A stretch of DNA of 14,624 nt from Jejubacter sp036620675 (GTDB taxonomy: Bacteria; Pseudomonadota; Gammaproteobacteria; Enterobacterales; Enterobacteriaceae): NCBI GenBank assembly GCA_036620675.1, contig JAZHEE010000056.1, one strand, 5' to 3'. The position numbers were made by a program, and so were the translations under genes. Positions 6,449 through 13,518 of this stretch are shown here, piece by piece. The notes under the pieces are model-generated. The model did not search any database and was not told the origin of the DNA. It worked only from the letters and a program-made list of their open reading frames with translations. The first letter of the stretch is position 1; every line of letters begins with the position of its first letter.

Positions 6449-6830
6449 TTATTTTCCGAAACCGACAGCGCCTCTCCCGGACGTTTGCCGGCCAAACGTC
6501 ATCACGGGCCCCTGCGTGATACCGCCGCCTGGGTAATCCCCCTGCATCACGCTGGACATATCATTCCCAGCGGCGTAAAGACCTGCAATGAGCTATTACC
6601 GAACGCGATCGCATCGACCTTCATACCGCCGTCTTCCAGGAGACGGAAATCGCACCTACCACGAGACCCGGTTCAATTGTCCGGTCCCGCACCATCTCCG
6701 GGCCGGTCTGACGCGGGTATTCGCTCAACGCTGATGTCGATGGGGATAAGCGACTGATGCCCAAGCCAGCGATTAACGTTTTCCGGTGACTGCGCCAGAG
6801 TGATAGACGTTCCTGCCTGCGCCACTATCT
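6449..6830 (-). pseudogene. Remnant of an FAD-dependent fumarate-reductase/ketosteroid-dehydrogenase-like flavoprotein (C-terminus)
   Basis: On the minus strand, one frame reads IAGLYAAGNDMSSVMQGDYP and continues GGGITQGPVMTFG before running off-family to a TAA at 6449-6451. This is the conserved C-terminal FAD-contact segment of the flavocytochrome c/3-oxosteroid dehydrogenase-type flavoproteins. Upstream pieces in other frames fit the same family weakly (around 6790-6830). Several frame changes and an internal stop show decay. The rest of the protein (normally about 500-570 aa) would have extended toward 7230; fragments such as RPFMPSD near 6970 may belong to it, but I cannot align them with confidence. 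It would have been the first gene of the operon divergent from tetR. Confidence 0.65.
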
Positions 6831-7237
6831 GTCTGTGTTAATCCGACCATTCCTTCCCGCCATTGTTAATGAAATGCTGTTTAAAAGTATTTCAACAGCG
6901 CTATTAAACGACAGCGTAGAATTCGCCGCTTTCACTTGTTTATCGCATAAACGCTGCGATAATCGCGCTATCTGACGGCATGAATGGCCGGAATGTGACG
7001 CATATCAGCATGACCCGGTTGCTACCCTGTGGAAGGACTGACTCTGATTTAGCGATTTTCCAAAGAAACGCCCAGGCTAATGCTCCCGTTAACCGATCGC
7101 CAGGACAAATTTTGGGGTACTCTGAGCCTGACCAGCCATCGGTCGCGCATCACCGTAGAGGCAGCCGCGATAGCCTCTACCTGCAATATGAAGCCCAGGC
7201 CATGCCCGGAGCTTGACCGGAAGTACAAGGAGACACC
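6831..7237. other. Degenerate intergenic stretch left of the tetR gene
   Basis: About 400 bp with no supportable gene. It probably contains the eroded 5' part of the flavoprotein gene (minus strand) and the former divergent promoter region shared with the TetR gene. AAGGAG at 7227-7232 belongs to the tetR ribosome site. No clear palindromic TetR operator was found by eye. Confidence 0.4.
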
Positions 7238-7885
7238 GTGGAACATCGGGATATCTATCTGCCCGGGCCTTTCGACGAGGCCACCGCCACACTGAAAGAG
7301 AGGATTTTTTTCAGCGCTATCACGCTGTTCGCCGAATATGGCCTTAACGGTGCGCGTATGGAGCAAATAGCGGATAAAGCCAACACCACCAAGCGCATGG
7401 TGGTTTACCATTTTAAAAATAAAGAGCATCTCTATATGCAGGTGCTGGAGTATGTCTACACCCGGATTCGCGGCGCCGAACACCAGCTTAATCTGGCGCA
7501 GTTGCCGCCGGTCGAAGCGATGGTGCTGCTGGTGGAAACCACCTTCGATTATCACGCCGATAATCCGGATTTCGTGCGCATCATCAGCATGGAAAATATG
7601 CAGCGCGGCCGCTACGCCCGTGACTCCGCCTGGCTAAAAGAGGTGAATCGCAGCGCCCTGACGCTACTGGACGATATCCTGCAGCGCGGTCAGGCGAAAC
7701 AGCTGTTTAGCGCCAGCGTCAACGCCCGGGACGTTCATCGCCTGATAAGCAGCTTTAGCTTTCACTACGCCGCCAACAGCTATACCTTCTCCCTGCTTTT
7801 TGAGGAAGGCAGCGACGCCAACGCAATGCGCGCCCACTATCGGGCAATGGCGGTACGGGTGGTTCTGCGCTATATCTGTCCGTAA
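7238..7885 (+). CDS. TetR/AcrR family transcriptional regulator
   Basis: A 215-aa regulator. The N-terminal helix-turn-helix is clear: ERIFFSAITLFAEYGLNGAR (21-40), then MEQIADKANTTKRMVVYHFK (41-60), ending in NKEHLY as usual for TetR proteins. The C-terminal ligand/dimer domain (about 70-210) is full length. The start is a GTG preceded by a strong AAGGAG five bases upstream. It is intact and divergent from the decayed flavoprotein/isomerase/MFS operon, which it most likely once controlled, with a catabolic substrate as effector (inference). The target operon is now lost, so this may be an orphan regulator. It could instead act elsewhere or only on itself. It lies immediately upstream of dnaT in the same direction, separated by 102 bp with its own promoter-like sequence. 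Confidence 0.85.
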   Translation: MEHRDIYLPGPFDEATATLKERIFFSAITLFAEYGLNGARMEQIADKANTTKRMVVYHFKNKEHLYMQVLEYVYTRIRGAEHQLNLAQLPPVEAMVLLVETTFDYHADNPDFVRIISMENMQRGRYARDSAWLKEVNRSALTLLDDILQRGQAKQLFSASVNARDVHRLISSFSFHYAANSYTFSLLFEEGSDANAMRAHYRAMAVRVVLRYICP

Positions 7886-7896
7886 CGTCGGCGCTT

Positions 7897-7931
7897 TTGC
7901 GAACCTTATCGCAACGGATTTATGTTATGAT
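7897..7931 (+). promoter_or_regulatory. Candidate dnaTC promoter with inverted repeat
   Basis: TGTTATGAT (7923-7931) is a good extended -10 (TG-n-TATGAT), 56 bp before the dnaT ATG. Just upstream lies the inverted repeat TTGCGA-6 nt-TCGCAA (7897-7914), spanning the -35 area, which could be a regulator site. No consensus -35 is present at ideal spacing. Read-through from tetR is also possible, since no terminator separates them. Confidence 0.45.
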
Positions 7932-7945
7932 ACGTCACCGTTCTT

Positions 7946-7961
7946 CTGCCCGGTTGGGCAG
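7946..7961 (+). promoter_or_regulatory. Small hairpin in the dnaT leader
   Basis: CTGCCC-GGTT-GGGCAG is a perfect 6-bp stem with a 4-nt loop, inside the 5' leader expected from the promoter at 7923-7931 and 26 bp before the dnaT ATG. There is no T-run after it, so it is not an ordinary terminator. It may stabilise or attenuate the leader; its role is unknown. Confidence 0.45.
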
Positions 7962-7987
7962 TCCTTGATGCTTTCTGAGATGATGTT

Positions 7988-8530
7988 ATGTCTGCCAAAA
8001 TCCTGACTTCCGATGTCATCGGTATTGACGCGTTCTGCCAGGATCCTGATGCGGCCCTGGCTTCATCCGGGCAGGGCGCCGTTGCTGTCTTCAATAACAA
8101 CGCACCTGCCTTTTACGCCCTGACCGCCGGACGCCTGGCGGAGCTTTTGGCTTTAGAGGCACGGTTGAAACGCCCGGCGTCCGATGTGACACTGGAAGAG
8201 ACGCTGTTTGAAGAAAAGCCCGCCGCAGCGGCCATTGCCCCCCCGATGGGCAAGTTCGCCATGTATCCGGACTGGCAGCCGGATCCCGAATTCCAGCGCC
8301 TGGCGGCGCTGTGGGGCATTATGCTACGCGAGCCGGTGACGCAACAGGAGCTGGCCTCTTTCGTGACCTACTGGCAGGCGGAAGGCAAGGTCTTTCATCA
8401 CGTGCAGTGGCAGCAGAAACTGGCGCGCAGCGTTCAGATATCCCGGGCCGCAAACGGCGGAGCGCCCAGGCGCGATGTGAATGCCGTATCGCAGCCTGAT
8501 GACAATATTCCTGACGGATTCCGGGGCTGA
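7988..8530 (+). CDS. dnaT: Primosomal protein DnaT
   Basis: A 180-aa primosome subunit; E. coli DnaT has 179. It acts in PriA-dependent restart of stalled replication forks, bridging PriA/PriB-DNA complexes and the DnaB-DnaC helicase loader. The N-terminal oligomerisation part (1-85: LTSDVIGID, AVFNNNAPAFYALTAGRLAE) and the conserved C-terminal ssDNA-binding part beginning MGKFAMYPDWQPD (87-99) and running through YWQAEGKVFHHVQWQQKLAR (128-147) are nearly identical to the E. coli protein as I remember it. The link between them (70-86) is Ala/Pro-rich and variable. The start lacks a strong ribosome site but gives the normal N-terminus (MSAKILTSDVIGID). It is followed after 2 bp by dnaC, so the two are co-transcribed and probably translationally coupled. 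Confidence 0.96.
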   Translation: MSAKILTSDVIGIDAFCQDPDAALASSGQGAVAVFNNNAPAFYALTAGRLAELLALEARLKRPASDVTLEETLFEEKPAAAAIAPPMGKFAMYPDWQPDPEFQRLAALWGIMLREPVTQQELASFVTYWQAEGKVFHHVQWQQKLARSVQISRAANGGAPRRDVNAVSQPDDNIPDGFRG

Positions 8531-8532
8531 CT

Positions 8533-9270
8533 ATGAAAAATACCGCCGCACTGATGGCCCGTCTGAAAAAGATGATGCCGGCCAACGTAAAACCCGCGTT
8601 CACCAGCGGCGAAGAGCTGCTCGCCTGGCAGCAGGAACAGGGGCGCATCCGCTCCGCCGCTATCGCCCGGGAAAATCAGGCCATGAAAATGCAGCGTACC
8701 TTTAACCGCTCCGGCATTCGCGAACTGCATATGAATTGCTCGTTCGACAATTACCGGGTCGAGTGCGAGGGGCAGATGAAAGCGCTGGAGCGGGCGCGTA
8801 AATACGCCGCCGAATTCGACGGCAATATCGCAAGCTTCGTTTTTTCCGGACGTCCTGGCACCGGAAAAAACCACCTGGCGGCCGCTATCTGCAACGAGCT
8901 GCTGTTACAGGGCAAAACGGTGTTGATTATCACCGTAGCCGACATTATGTCCGCCATTAAGGGCACCTTCGGCGGCAGCGACACAACCGAAGAGCGCCTG
9001 ATCAACGATCTAAGCAATGTCGATTTGCTGGTGATCGATGAAATCGGAATGCAAACCGAGTCGCGCTATGAAAAGGTGATCATTAACCAGATAGTCGATC
9101 GCCGCTCCTCTTCCCGGCGTCCCACCGGCATGCTGACCAACCTGAATATTAACGAGATGAATACCCTGCTTGGCGAACGGGTGATGGATCGCATGCGTCT
9201 TGGCAACAGCCTGTGGGTGATCTTTAACTGGGAAAGCTATCGCAGTCGCGTGACAGGTAAAGAGTACTAA
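8533..9270 (+). CDS. dnaC: DNA helicase loader DnaC
   Basis: A 245-aa AAA+ ATPase with exactly the length of E. coli DnaC. It opens and loads the DnaB hexamer onto ssDNA at oriC and at restarted forks. The N-terminal helicase-binding region is at about 1-65. The Walker A motif is GRPGTGKN (106-113, Lys112), Walker B is LLVIDE (165-170, Asp169/Glu170), sensor I is Asn203 in the PTGMLTN segment, and Arg220 in RVMDRMR is the arginine finger. The C-terminus VIFNWESYRSRVTGKEY matches the family end. It follows dnaT with a 2-bp gap and has no strong Shine-Dalgarno of its own, consistent with translational coupling. An 89-bp gap with a separate promoter-like element leads to yjjA. Confidence 0.97.
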   Translation: MKNTAALMARLKKMMPANVKPAFTSGEELLAWQQEQGRIRSAAIARENQAMKMQRTFNRSGIRELHMNCSFDNYRVECEGQMKALERARKYAAEFDGNIASFVFSGRPGTGKNHLAAAICNELLLQGKTVLIITVADIMSAIKGTFGGSDTTEERLINDLSNVDLLVIDEIGMQTESRYEKVIINQIVDRRSSSRRPTGMLTNLNINEMNTLLGERVMDRMRLGNSLWVIFNWESYRSRVTGKEY

Positions 9271-9307
9271 CCTTTTTCCGGAAGATTCAGAATCGGATTT
9301 CGCCGCA

Positions 9308-9331
9308 GGGCACAGGCGCTATACTGTGCCC
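9308..9331 (+). promoter_or_regulatory. yjjA promoter -10 embedded in a perfect inverted repeat
   Basis: GGGCACAG (9308-9315) and CTGTGCCC (9324-9331) form a perfect 8-bp inverted repeat around GCGCTATA. The -10-like hexamer TATACT (9320-9325) runs from the loop into the right arm, 35 bp before the yjjA ATG. The arrangement suits a repressor operator placed on the promoter, or a hairpin if transcribed from dnaC. No consensus -35 is visible. Confidence 0.5.
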
Positions 9332-9359
9332 GGCAACGAGGAATAATAAGGAGAAAGAA

Positions 9360-9860
9360 ATGAAGGTTACGGTAAAACAGGCGGTCTATGGCGCGGTGAC
9401 AGCCGCAATGCTGGTTGCAGGCAGCGCCAGCGCCGCCAGCTGGCAGGATCAGCTGTCCAGCGCGGCAAGCGAGCTTAGCAGCCAGAGCGGCTCAACGGGC
9501 GCTAAGAGCGGCACTTCCCTCTCTCAGCTTACCGGCCTACTGAACGGTGGCAACCAGGCGCTAAGCGCCAACAGCATGACCAACGCCGCAGGCATCATGC
9601 AATACTGTGCGAAGCAGAAGCTGACATCCGTGACCAGCACGGACAATATTAAGAGCCAGCTTCTGAATAAACTGGGCCTTGAGGATACCCAGAAACAGAG
9701 CCAGCAGCAGGATTATCAGCAGGGTCTGCAGGGGCTGCTAAATACCGGTAACGGCCAGCAGCTCGATCTGAAGAGCCTGGGGAATTCCCAACTGGCGGAA
9801 AAAGTAAAAACCAAAGCCTGCGATCTGGTGCTGAAGCAGGGTAAACAGTTCCTTTCCTGA
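9360..9860 (+). CDS. yjjA: Exported DUF2501 family protein YjjA
   Basis: A 166-aa secreted protein. Residues 1-25 form a clear Sec signal peptide (MKVTVKQ, a hydrophobic core, then GSASA), with cleavage expected after Ala25 before SWQDQ. The mature part is rich in Ser, Gln and Leu, low in complexity around 30-60 and 110-125, and contains just two cysteines (Cys83 and Cys154) that could form a periplasmic disulfide. Length, composition and position between dnaC and opgB match E. coli YjjA (DUF2501), whose function is not known to me. The start is fixed by AAGGAG shortly before the ATG. It has its own promoter-like element and a terminator 19 bp after the stop, so it is probably monocistronic. 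Confidence 0.9.
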   Translation: MKVTVKQAVYGAVTAAMLVAGSASAASWQDQLSSAASELSSQSGSTGAKSGTSLSQLTGLLNGGNQALSANSMTNAAGIMQYCAKQKLTSVTSTDNIKSQLLNKLGLEDTQKQSQQQDYQQGLQGLLNTGNGQQLDLKSLGNSQLAEKVKTKACDLVLKQGKQFLS

Positions 9861-9878
9861 TTTTTCAGCCAGCAAAAA

Positions 9879-9904
9879 CGGCGGCCCCCAGGGTCGCCGC
9901 TTTT
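9879..9904. terminator. Bidirectional intrinsic terminator between yjjA and the small minus-strand ORF
   Basis: CGGCGGCCC-CCA-GGGTCGCCG forms a 9-bp stem (one G-T pair). On the plus strand it is followed by CTTTT (yjjA side). On the minus strand the same stem is followed by five T (complement of 9874-9878), so it can stop transcription from both sides. Confidence 0.8.
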
Positions 9905-9951
9905 AGTTAAACGAACATTAAACAAAACTGAATTACTTTTTACGCCCGGCG

Positions 9952-10083
9952 TTATTTTTTCCGAAACCGGTTACGGCCCTTTGGGCCAGAGAGCCTGCGC
10001 TTGTTCACTTCCCGAAAATGCTTCATGAAACAAAAAAGCGCAAACGCCAGTAGCGCAATAAGACTGACGATTGAAAGCATCAT
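9952..10083 (-). CDS. Putative 43-aa single-pass membrane protein
   Basis: A short frame that is easy to overlook. It starts MMLSIVSLIALLAFALFCFM, a textbook hydrophobic span of about 18 residues, then becomes strongly basic (KHFREVNKRRLSG, ending RNRFRKK), which predicts an N-out/C-in single-pass inner membrane protein by the positive-inside rule. AGGTGG lies ten bases upstream of the first ATG; a second ATG follows directly. Downstream, after 47 bp, is a stem-loop that works as a terminator on this strand as well. It is convergent with yjjA and divergent from opgB. I do not recognise the family, and coding status is inferred from topology, ribosome site and terminator only. Confidence 0.55.
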   Translation of the reverse strand: MMLSIVSLIALLAFALFCFMKHFREVNKRRLSGPKGRNRFRKK

Positions 10084-10480
10084 ACTGTTATATCCACCTA
10101 AAAATGGGGCAAATCAGGTTTAAATCAGAGCTGTCATGATTCACACACTCTTTATCGTGAGATTTTCCTTAAATATGACCTGGCTCACATCGGCATTATC
10201 TTAAAAATACCTTAGATAACCTGATGACAGAAATAAAACCGTCATAAATAGCACAAAGCAGCATTTTCCCGGCCCCGAATCCCGTTTTATCACTTTTTTC
10301 GTCTCGCGCCGCTCCGCCAGCGCCCAACGTGATCGGGATCAGGAATGACGATGAATAAACCAATTCTGAAGACCTGCACACTATTTTGACAGTAGAATTG
10401 CAGCAATGTGACATCGGCTGTAAATTGTTGCGCGTCTGATTTGTCAAACTCAATCCTGGTTATCTTAAGAGGGTGTATCT
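10084..10480. other. Divergent regulatory region between the small ORF and opgB
   Basis: About 400 bp without a convincing gene. It should contain the promoter of the small minus-strand ORF and that of opgB. TTGACA at 10386-10391 is a perfect -35 hexamer, with a poor -10 (TGACAT) 17 bp downstream; this would give a leader of about 65 nt for opgB. AGAGGG shortly before 10481 is the opgB ribosome site. Confidence 0.4.
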
Positions 10481-12772
10481 TTGCCGGAAGTGCTTTCATT
10501 AGGACTCTTCATTGCGTCCATTGCTATCTATACGCTTAAGGCAGGGCGCAATACCCTGTGGTTCGCCGCTATTCTGGTGGTGCTGAGCGTGTTCGTCATT
10601 TTGAATCTGACCCTCTACGCCAGTAACTATTTTACCGGCGACGGGATTAACGACGCCGTACTCTATACCCTGACTAACAGCCTGACTGGCGCGGGCGTCA
10701 GTAAATATATTCTGCCGGGCATTGGTATTATCGCGGCCCTGGTGGGCATGTTCGTCCTGTTGGCCTGGCTACTACGCCGCCGCTGGCATCGCCCCCACCA
10801 CTTCGGCTACAGCCTGCTGGCGCTGGCACTGGCGCTGGGTTCCGTGGATGCCAGCCCGGCATTCCATCAGATTGCCGCGCTGGTGAAGTCTCAGACCAGC
10901 GACGGGGATCCCGATTTTAAGATCTACTATAAAGAGCCCCCGAAAGAGATTGCCAATCCGAAGCTCAACCTGGTCTACATCTATGGCGAAAGCCTGGAGC
11001 GCACCTACTTTAACGAGCAGGCGTTTCCAAATCTAACGCCAGAACTGGGCGCCCTGAAAAAACAGGGGCTGGACTTTAGCCATACTGAACAACTCCCCGG
11101 CACTGATTACACCATCGCCGGAATGGTCGCTTCCCAGTGCGGTATTCCGCTGTTCGCCCCGTTCGACGGTAACTCGGCTTCTTCCATGTCGACCTTCTTC
11201 CCGCAGAATACCTGCCTGGGCGATATCCTGAAGAATTCCGGCTATCAGAACTATTTTATCCAGGGCGCCAACCTGCGCTTTGCCGGTAAGGATGTGTTCC
11301 TGAAGTCTCACGGTTTCGATCACCTGTACGGCTCCGAAGAGCTGAAAACCATGGTGGAGGATCCAGAATACCGCAACGACTGGGGCTTCTACGACGATAC
11401 CGTACTGGATGAAGCGTGGCAGAAATATGAAGAGCTGTCGAAACAGGGCAAGCGCTTCTCGCTGTTCACCCTGACGGTGGATACCCACCATCCGGATGGC
11501 TTTGTCTCCCGCACCTGTAAGCGTAAAAGCTACGAGTACGACGGAAAACCCAACAAGACCCTGAGCGCGGTGACCTGTAGCCAGGAGCATATCGCCCGGT
11601 TAATCGAGAAGATAAAAGCCTCACCGTGGTTCAAAAATACGGTCATCGTGGTCTCTTCCGACCATCTGGCCATGAATAACGGCGCCTGGAAATACCTGAA
11701 CGAGCAGCAGCGCAACAATCTGTTCGTCGTGATTCGCGGCGACCAGCCGGAACAGAAACAGATTGCCACCAGGCGTAACTCTATGGATAACGGCGCCACG
11801 GTGCTGGATATTCTGGGCGGCGGCAACTATCTGGGTCTGGGGCGCAGCAGCCTTTCCGGTCAGTCGCTGTCTCAGGTATTCCTGAACATGAAAGAGAAGA
11901 TTCTGGCCTGGAAACCGTCGGTGGTGCATCTGTGGAACTTCCCGACCAAAATCGACAGCTTCACTCTCGATCGCACCCAGAATAACGTCAGCTTTTCCGG
12001 CTCTACCTTCCGCCTGCCGCTGTTGCTGAAAGTCAGCGACAAGCGCGTTGAACCGAAGCTCGAAAACGAATTTTCCGATCCGCTGCGCATTCAGCTGGCG
12101 AAATTCGCGCCCAACGATGATTTCGTCTGGTTCGACACCTGCTACAAGATGGGCCGCCTGTGGGATCCGCAGCTGAGCCTCTCCACCGACCTGTGTATGG
12201 CCCAGGGTCAACTGGGGGGCGAACCGCGGATTACCCGGGTAACGCAGGACAAATGGCAGGGCAAGGTGGCGATTAAGCAGAGCGTTATCGACAGCGATCG
12301 CTACCAGCGCACTATCGACATGCTGAAGGCCAGCGATAACGATATCCGCTATCAGGCCGACAGCTTCGTCTTCAACGTGCCCGGCGCGCCGGAATCCGTG
12401 AAGCAGTTTAGCGGTATTTCACGCCCCGAATCCTGGGGCCGCTGGTCCAACGCCAACCTGGCGCCGGAAGTAAAAATCGAATACAACCAACCGCTACCCG
12501 AGAAATTCTCGCTGGTGATTACCGCTAAGGCTTTCGGCCCTAACGCCAACAAACCGATTCCGGTTAGGGTGGGCGACAGCGAGCAGACGCTGACGCTGAA
12601 CAAAGAGATCAGCACCACCACGCTGCACTTCACTAACCCGGGCCACAGCAACGTGCTGACCATTACGCCGCCGGAGCCGCAGGACTCCAACGAAGGCAAT
12701 ATCCTTGGCCACGCGCCGCGTAAGCTGGGTATCGGAATGGTCGATATCAAAGTGGTAAAAGACGCGGGTTAA
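10481..12772 (+). CDS. opgB: Phosphoglycerol transferase I OpgB (MdoB)
   Basis: A 763-aa inner-membrane enzyme with the same length as E. coli OpgB. It transfers phosphoglycerol from phosphatidylglycerol to periplasmic osmoregulated glucans on the outer face of the membrane. Four N-terminal spans are visible (about 3-19, 26-46, 77-98, 108-124), followed by an LtaS/sulfatase-type catalytic domain. Likely metal and nucleophile regions are YIYGES (166-171), PGTDYTIAGM (206-215), TVDTHHPDG (332-340) and SSDHLAM (392-398). The C-terminal part (about 500-763, including ISRPESWGRWSN and GNILGHAPRKLGIGMVDIKV) is characteristic of OpgB. The start is TTG, as I remember for E. coli, with AGAGGG upstream; this gives the correct N-terminus. 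A strong terminator follows, so the gene ends its transcription unit. Confidence 0.96.
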   Translation: MPEVLSLGLFIASIAIYTLKAGRNTLWFAAILVVLSVFVILNLTLYASNYFTGDGINDAVLYTLTNSLTGAGVSKYILPGIGIIAALVGMFVLLAWLLRRRWHRPHHFGYSLLALALALGSVDASPAFHQIAALVKSQTSDGDPDFKIYYKEPPKEIANPKLNLVYIYGESLERTYFNEQAFPNLTPELGALKKQGLDFSHTEQLPGTDYTIAGMVASQCGIPLFAPFDGNSASSMSTFFPQNTCLGDILKNSGYQNYFIQGANLRFAGKDVFLKSHGFDHLYGSEELKTMVEDPEYRNDWGFYDDTVLDEAWQKYEELSKQGKRFSLFTLTVDTHHPDGFVSRTCKRKSYEYDGKPNKTLSAVTCSQEHIARLIEKIKASPWFKNTVIVVSSDHLAMNNGAWKYLNEQQRNNLFVVIRGDQPEQKQIATRRNSMDNGATVLDILGGGNYLGLGRSSLSGQSLSQVFLNMKEKILAWKPSVVHLWNFPTKIDSFTLDRTQNNVSFSGSTFRLPLLLKVSDKRVEPKLENEFSDPLRIQLAKFAPNDDFVWFDTCYKMGRLWDPQLSLSTDLCMAQGQLGGEPRITRVTQDKWQGKVAIKQSVIDSDRYQRTIDMLKASDNDIRYQADSFVFNVPGAPESVKQFSGISRPESWGRWSNANLAPEVKIEYNQPLPEKFSLVITAKAFGPNANKPIPVRVGDSEQTLTLNKEISTTTLHFTNPGHSNVLTITPPEPQDSNEGNILGHAPRKLGIGMVDIKVVKDAG

Positions 12773-12793
12773 TCGCCGCAGTACAATCTACCA

Positions 12794-12818
12794 GGCCCCG
12801 CGCATCGGGGCCTTTTTT
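12794..12818 (+). terminator. Intrinsic terminator of opgB
   Basis: GGCCCCG-CGCAT-CGGGGCC, a perfect 7-bp GC stem with a 5-nt loop, is followed by six T. It starts 22 bp after the opgB stop codon and separates opgB from the downstream acetyltransferase. Confidence 0.92.
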
Positions 12819-12850
12819 ATCGCTTAGACATAAGGAGCCAGCACTCTGAT

Positions 12851-13372
12851 ATGGAACCCTTTTCTGTCCGCCCCACCCGCCCGGACGACGCCGCGAGCCT
12901 TCCCGTCATTGAACGCTCCGCCGGCCAGGCATTTCGAACGCTGGCGGACTTTAGCTGGATAGCCGATGACACTGTTCTTAACGCGCAGGCGCATCTGGCG
13001 CTGATCGACAAAGGCCACTGCCTGGTCGCCGTCGATAAGCACGATAGCCCCATCGCCTTTCTGGCCGCTGACGCACGTCATGGTCGTCTGCATATCCATG
13101 AATTTTCGGTTCACCACCACTGGCAGGGAAAAGGCGTGGGCGGTACGCTACTCGCCCGGTTGGCGGAAATGGCCCGGGAAAAGGGGTTTCGTCAACTCAG
13201 CCTGACCACTTTCAGCGAAGTGCCCTGGAATCGCCCTTTTTACCAGCGGCGAGGGTTTCGGGTTCTTACTCCCCCGGAACTCCCCGATGATTTACGGCAT
13301 CTGATGGAGCAAGAAGCGCAGCACGGTCTGGAGCCGGATCGGCGGTGCGTGATGGTACGCGATCTTTATTGA
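12851..13372 (+). CDS. GNAT family N-acetyltransferase
   Basis: A 173-aa single-domain acetyltransferase using acetyl-CoA. The fold starts with SVRPTRPDDA (5-14), an N-terminal strand and helix typical of GNAT proteins. Motif A is HEFSVHHHWQGKGVGGTLLA (83-102), with the pyrophosphate-binding loop QGKGVGG at 92-98. Motif B is PWNRPFYQRRGFRVL (125-139), with the usual tyrosine in the FYxxxGF pattern. The substrate is unknown. AAGGAG lies about 14 bases upstream of the ATG, longer than ideal, but no better in-frame start is nearby. It has its own space after the opgB terminator, so it is probably a separate transcription unit. About 145 bp without a gene follow, then the convergent MpaB-like gene. 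Confidence 0.88.
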   Translation: MEPFSVRPTRPDDAASLPVIERSAGQAFRTLADFSWIADDTVLNAQAHLALIDKGHCLVAVDKHDSPIAFLAADARHGRLHIHEFSVHHHWQGKGVGGTLLARLAEMAREKGFRQLSLTTFSEVPWNRPFYQRRGFRVLTPPELPDDLRHLMEQEAQHGLEPDRRCVMVRDLY

Positions 13373-13518
13373 TACCTGCCAGCGTAAAAAGGATGTCAAA
13401 GGGGGATCTGGTATCCAGCTGTTTCATCGGCGACCCGCCATAGCTGTCGTCATCGCATCGATTCACGGCCTGCAGACATTACGATGCTTGTACTATACGC
13501 TCAGTCACGAATCCAGAA

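Noticed and set aside
6485..6757. A 90-codon plus-strand frame
   Set aside because: The opposite strand reads as a flavoprotein remnant, so this is its shadow.
11621..12211. A 196-codon minus-strand frame (and several others) inside opgB
   Set aside because: opgB is certain by full-length similarity; these are antisense shadows with no start signals.
13266..13466. A minus-strand frame containing MKQLDTRSPFDILFTLAG between the GNAT and MpaB-like genes
   Set aside because: The internal ATG has only a weak GGCGGG upstream, the frame runs antisense into the GNAT gene, and no family is recognised.
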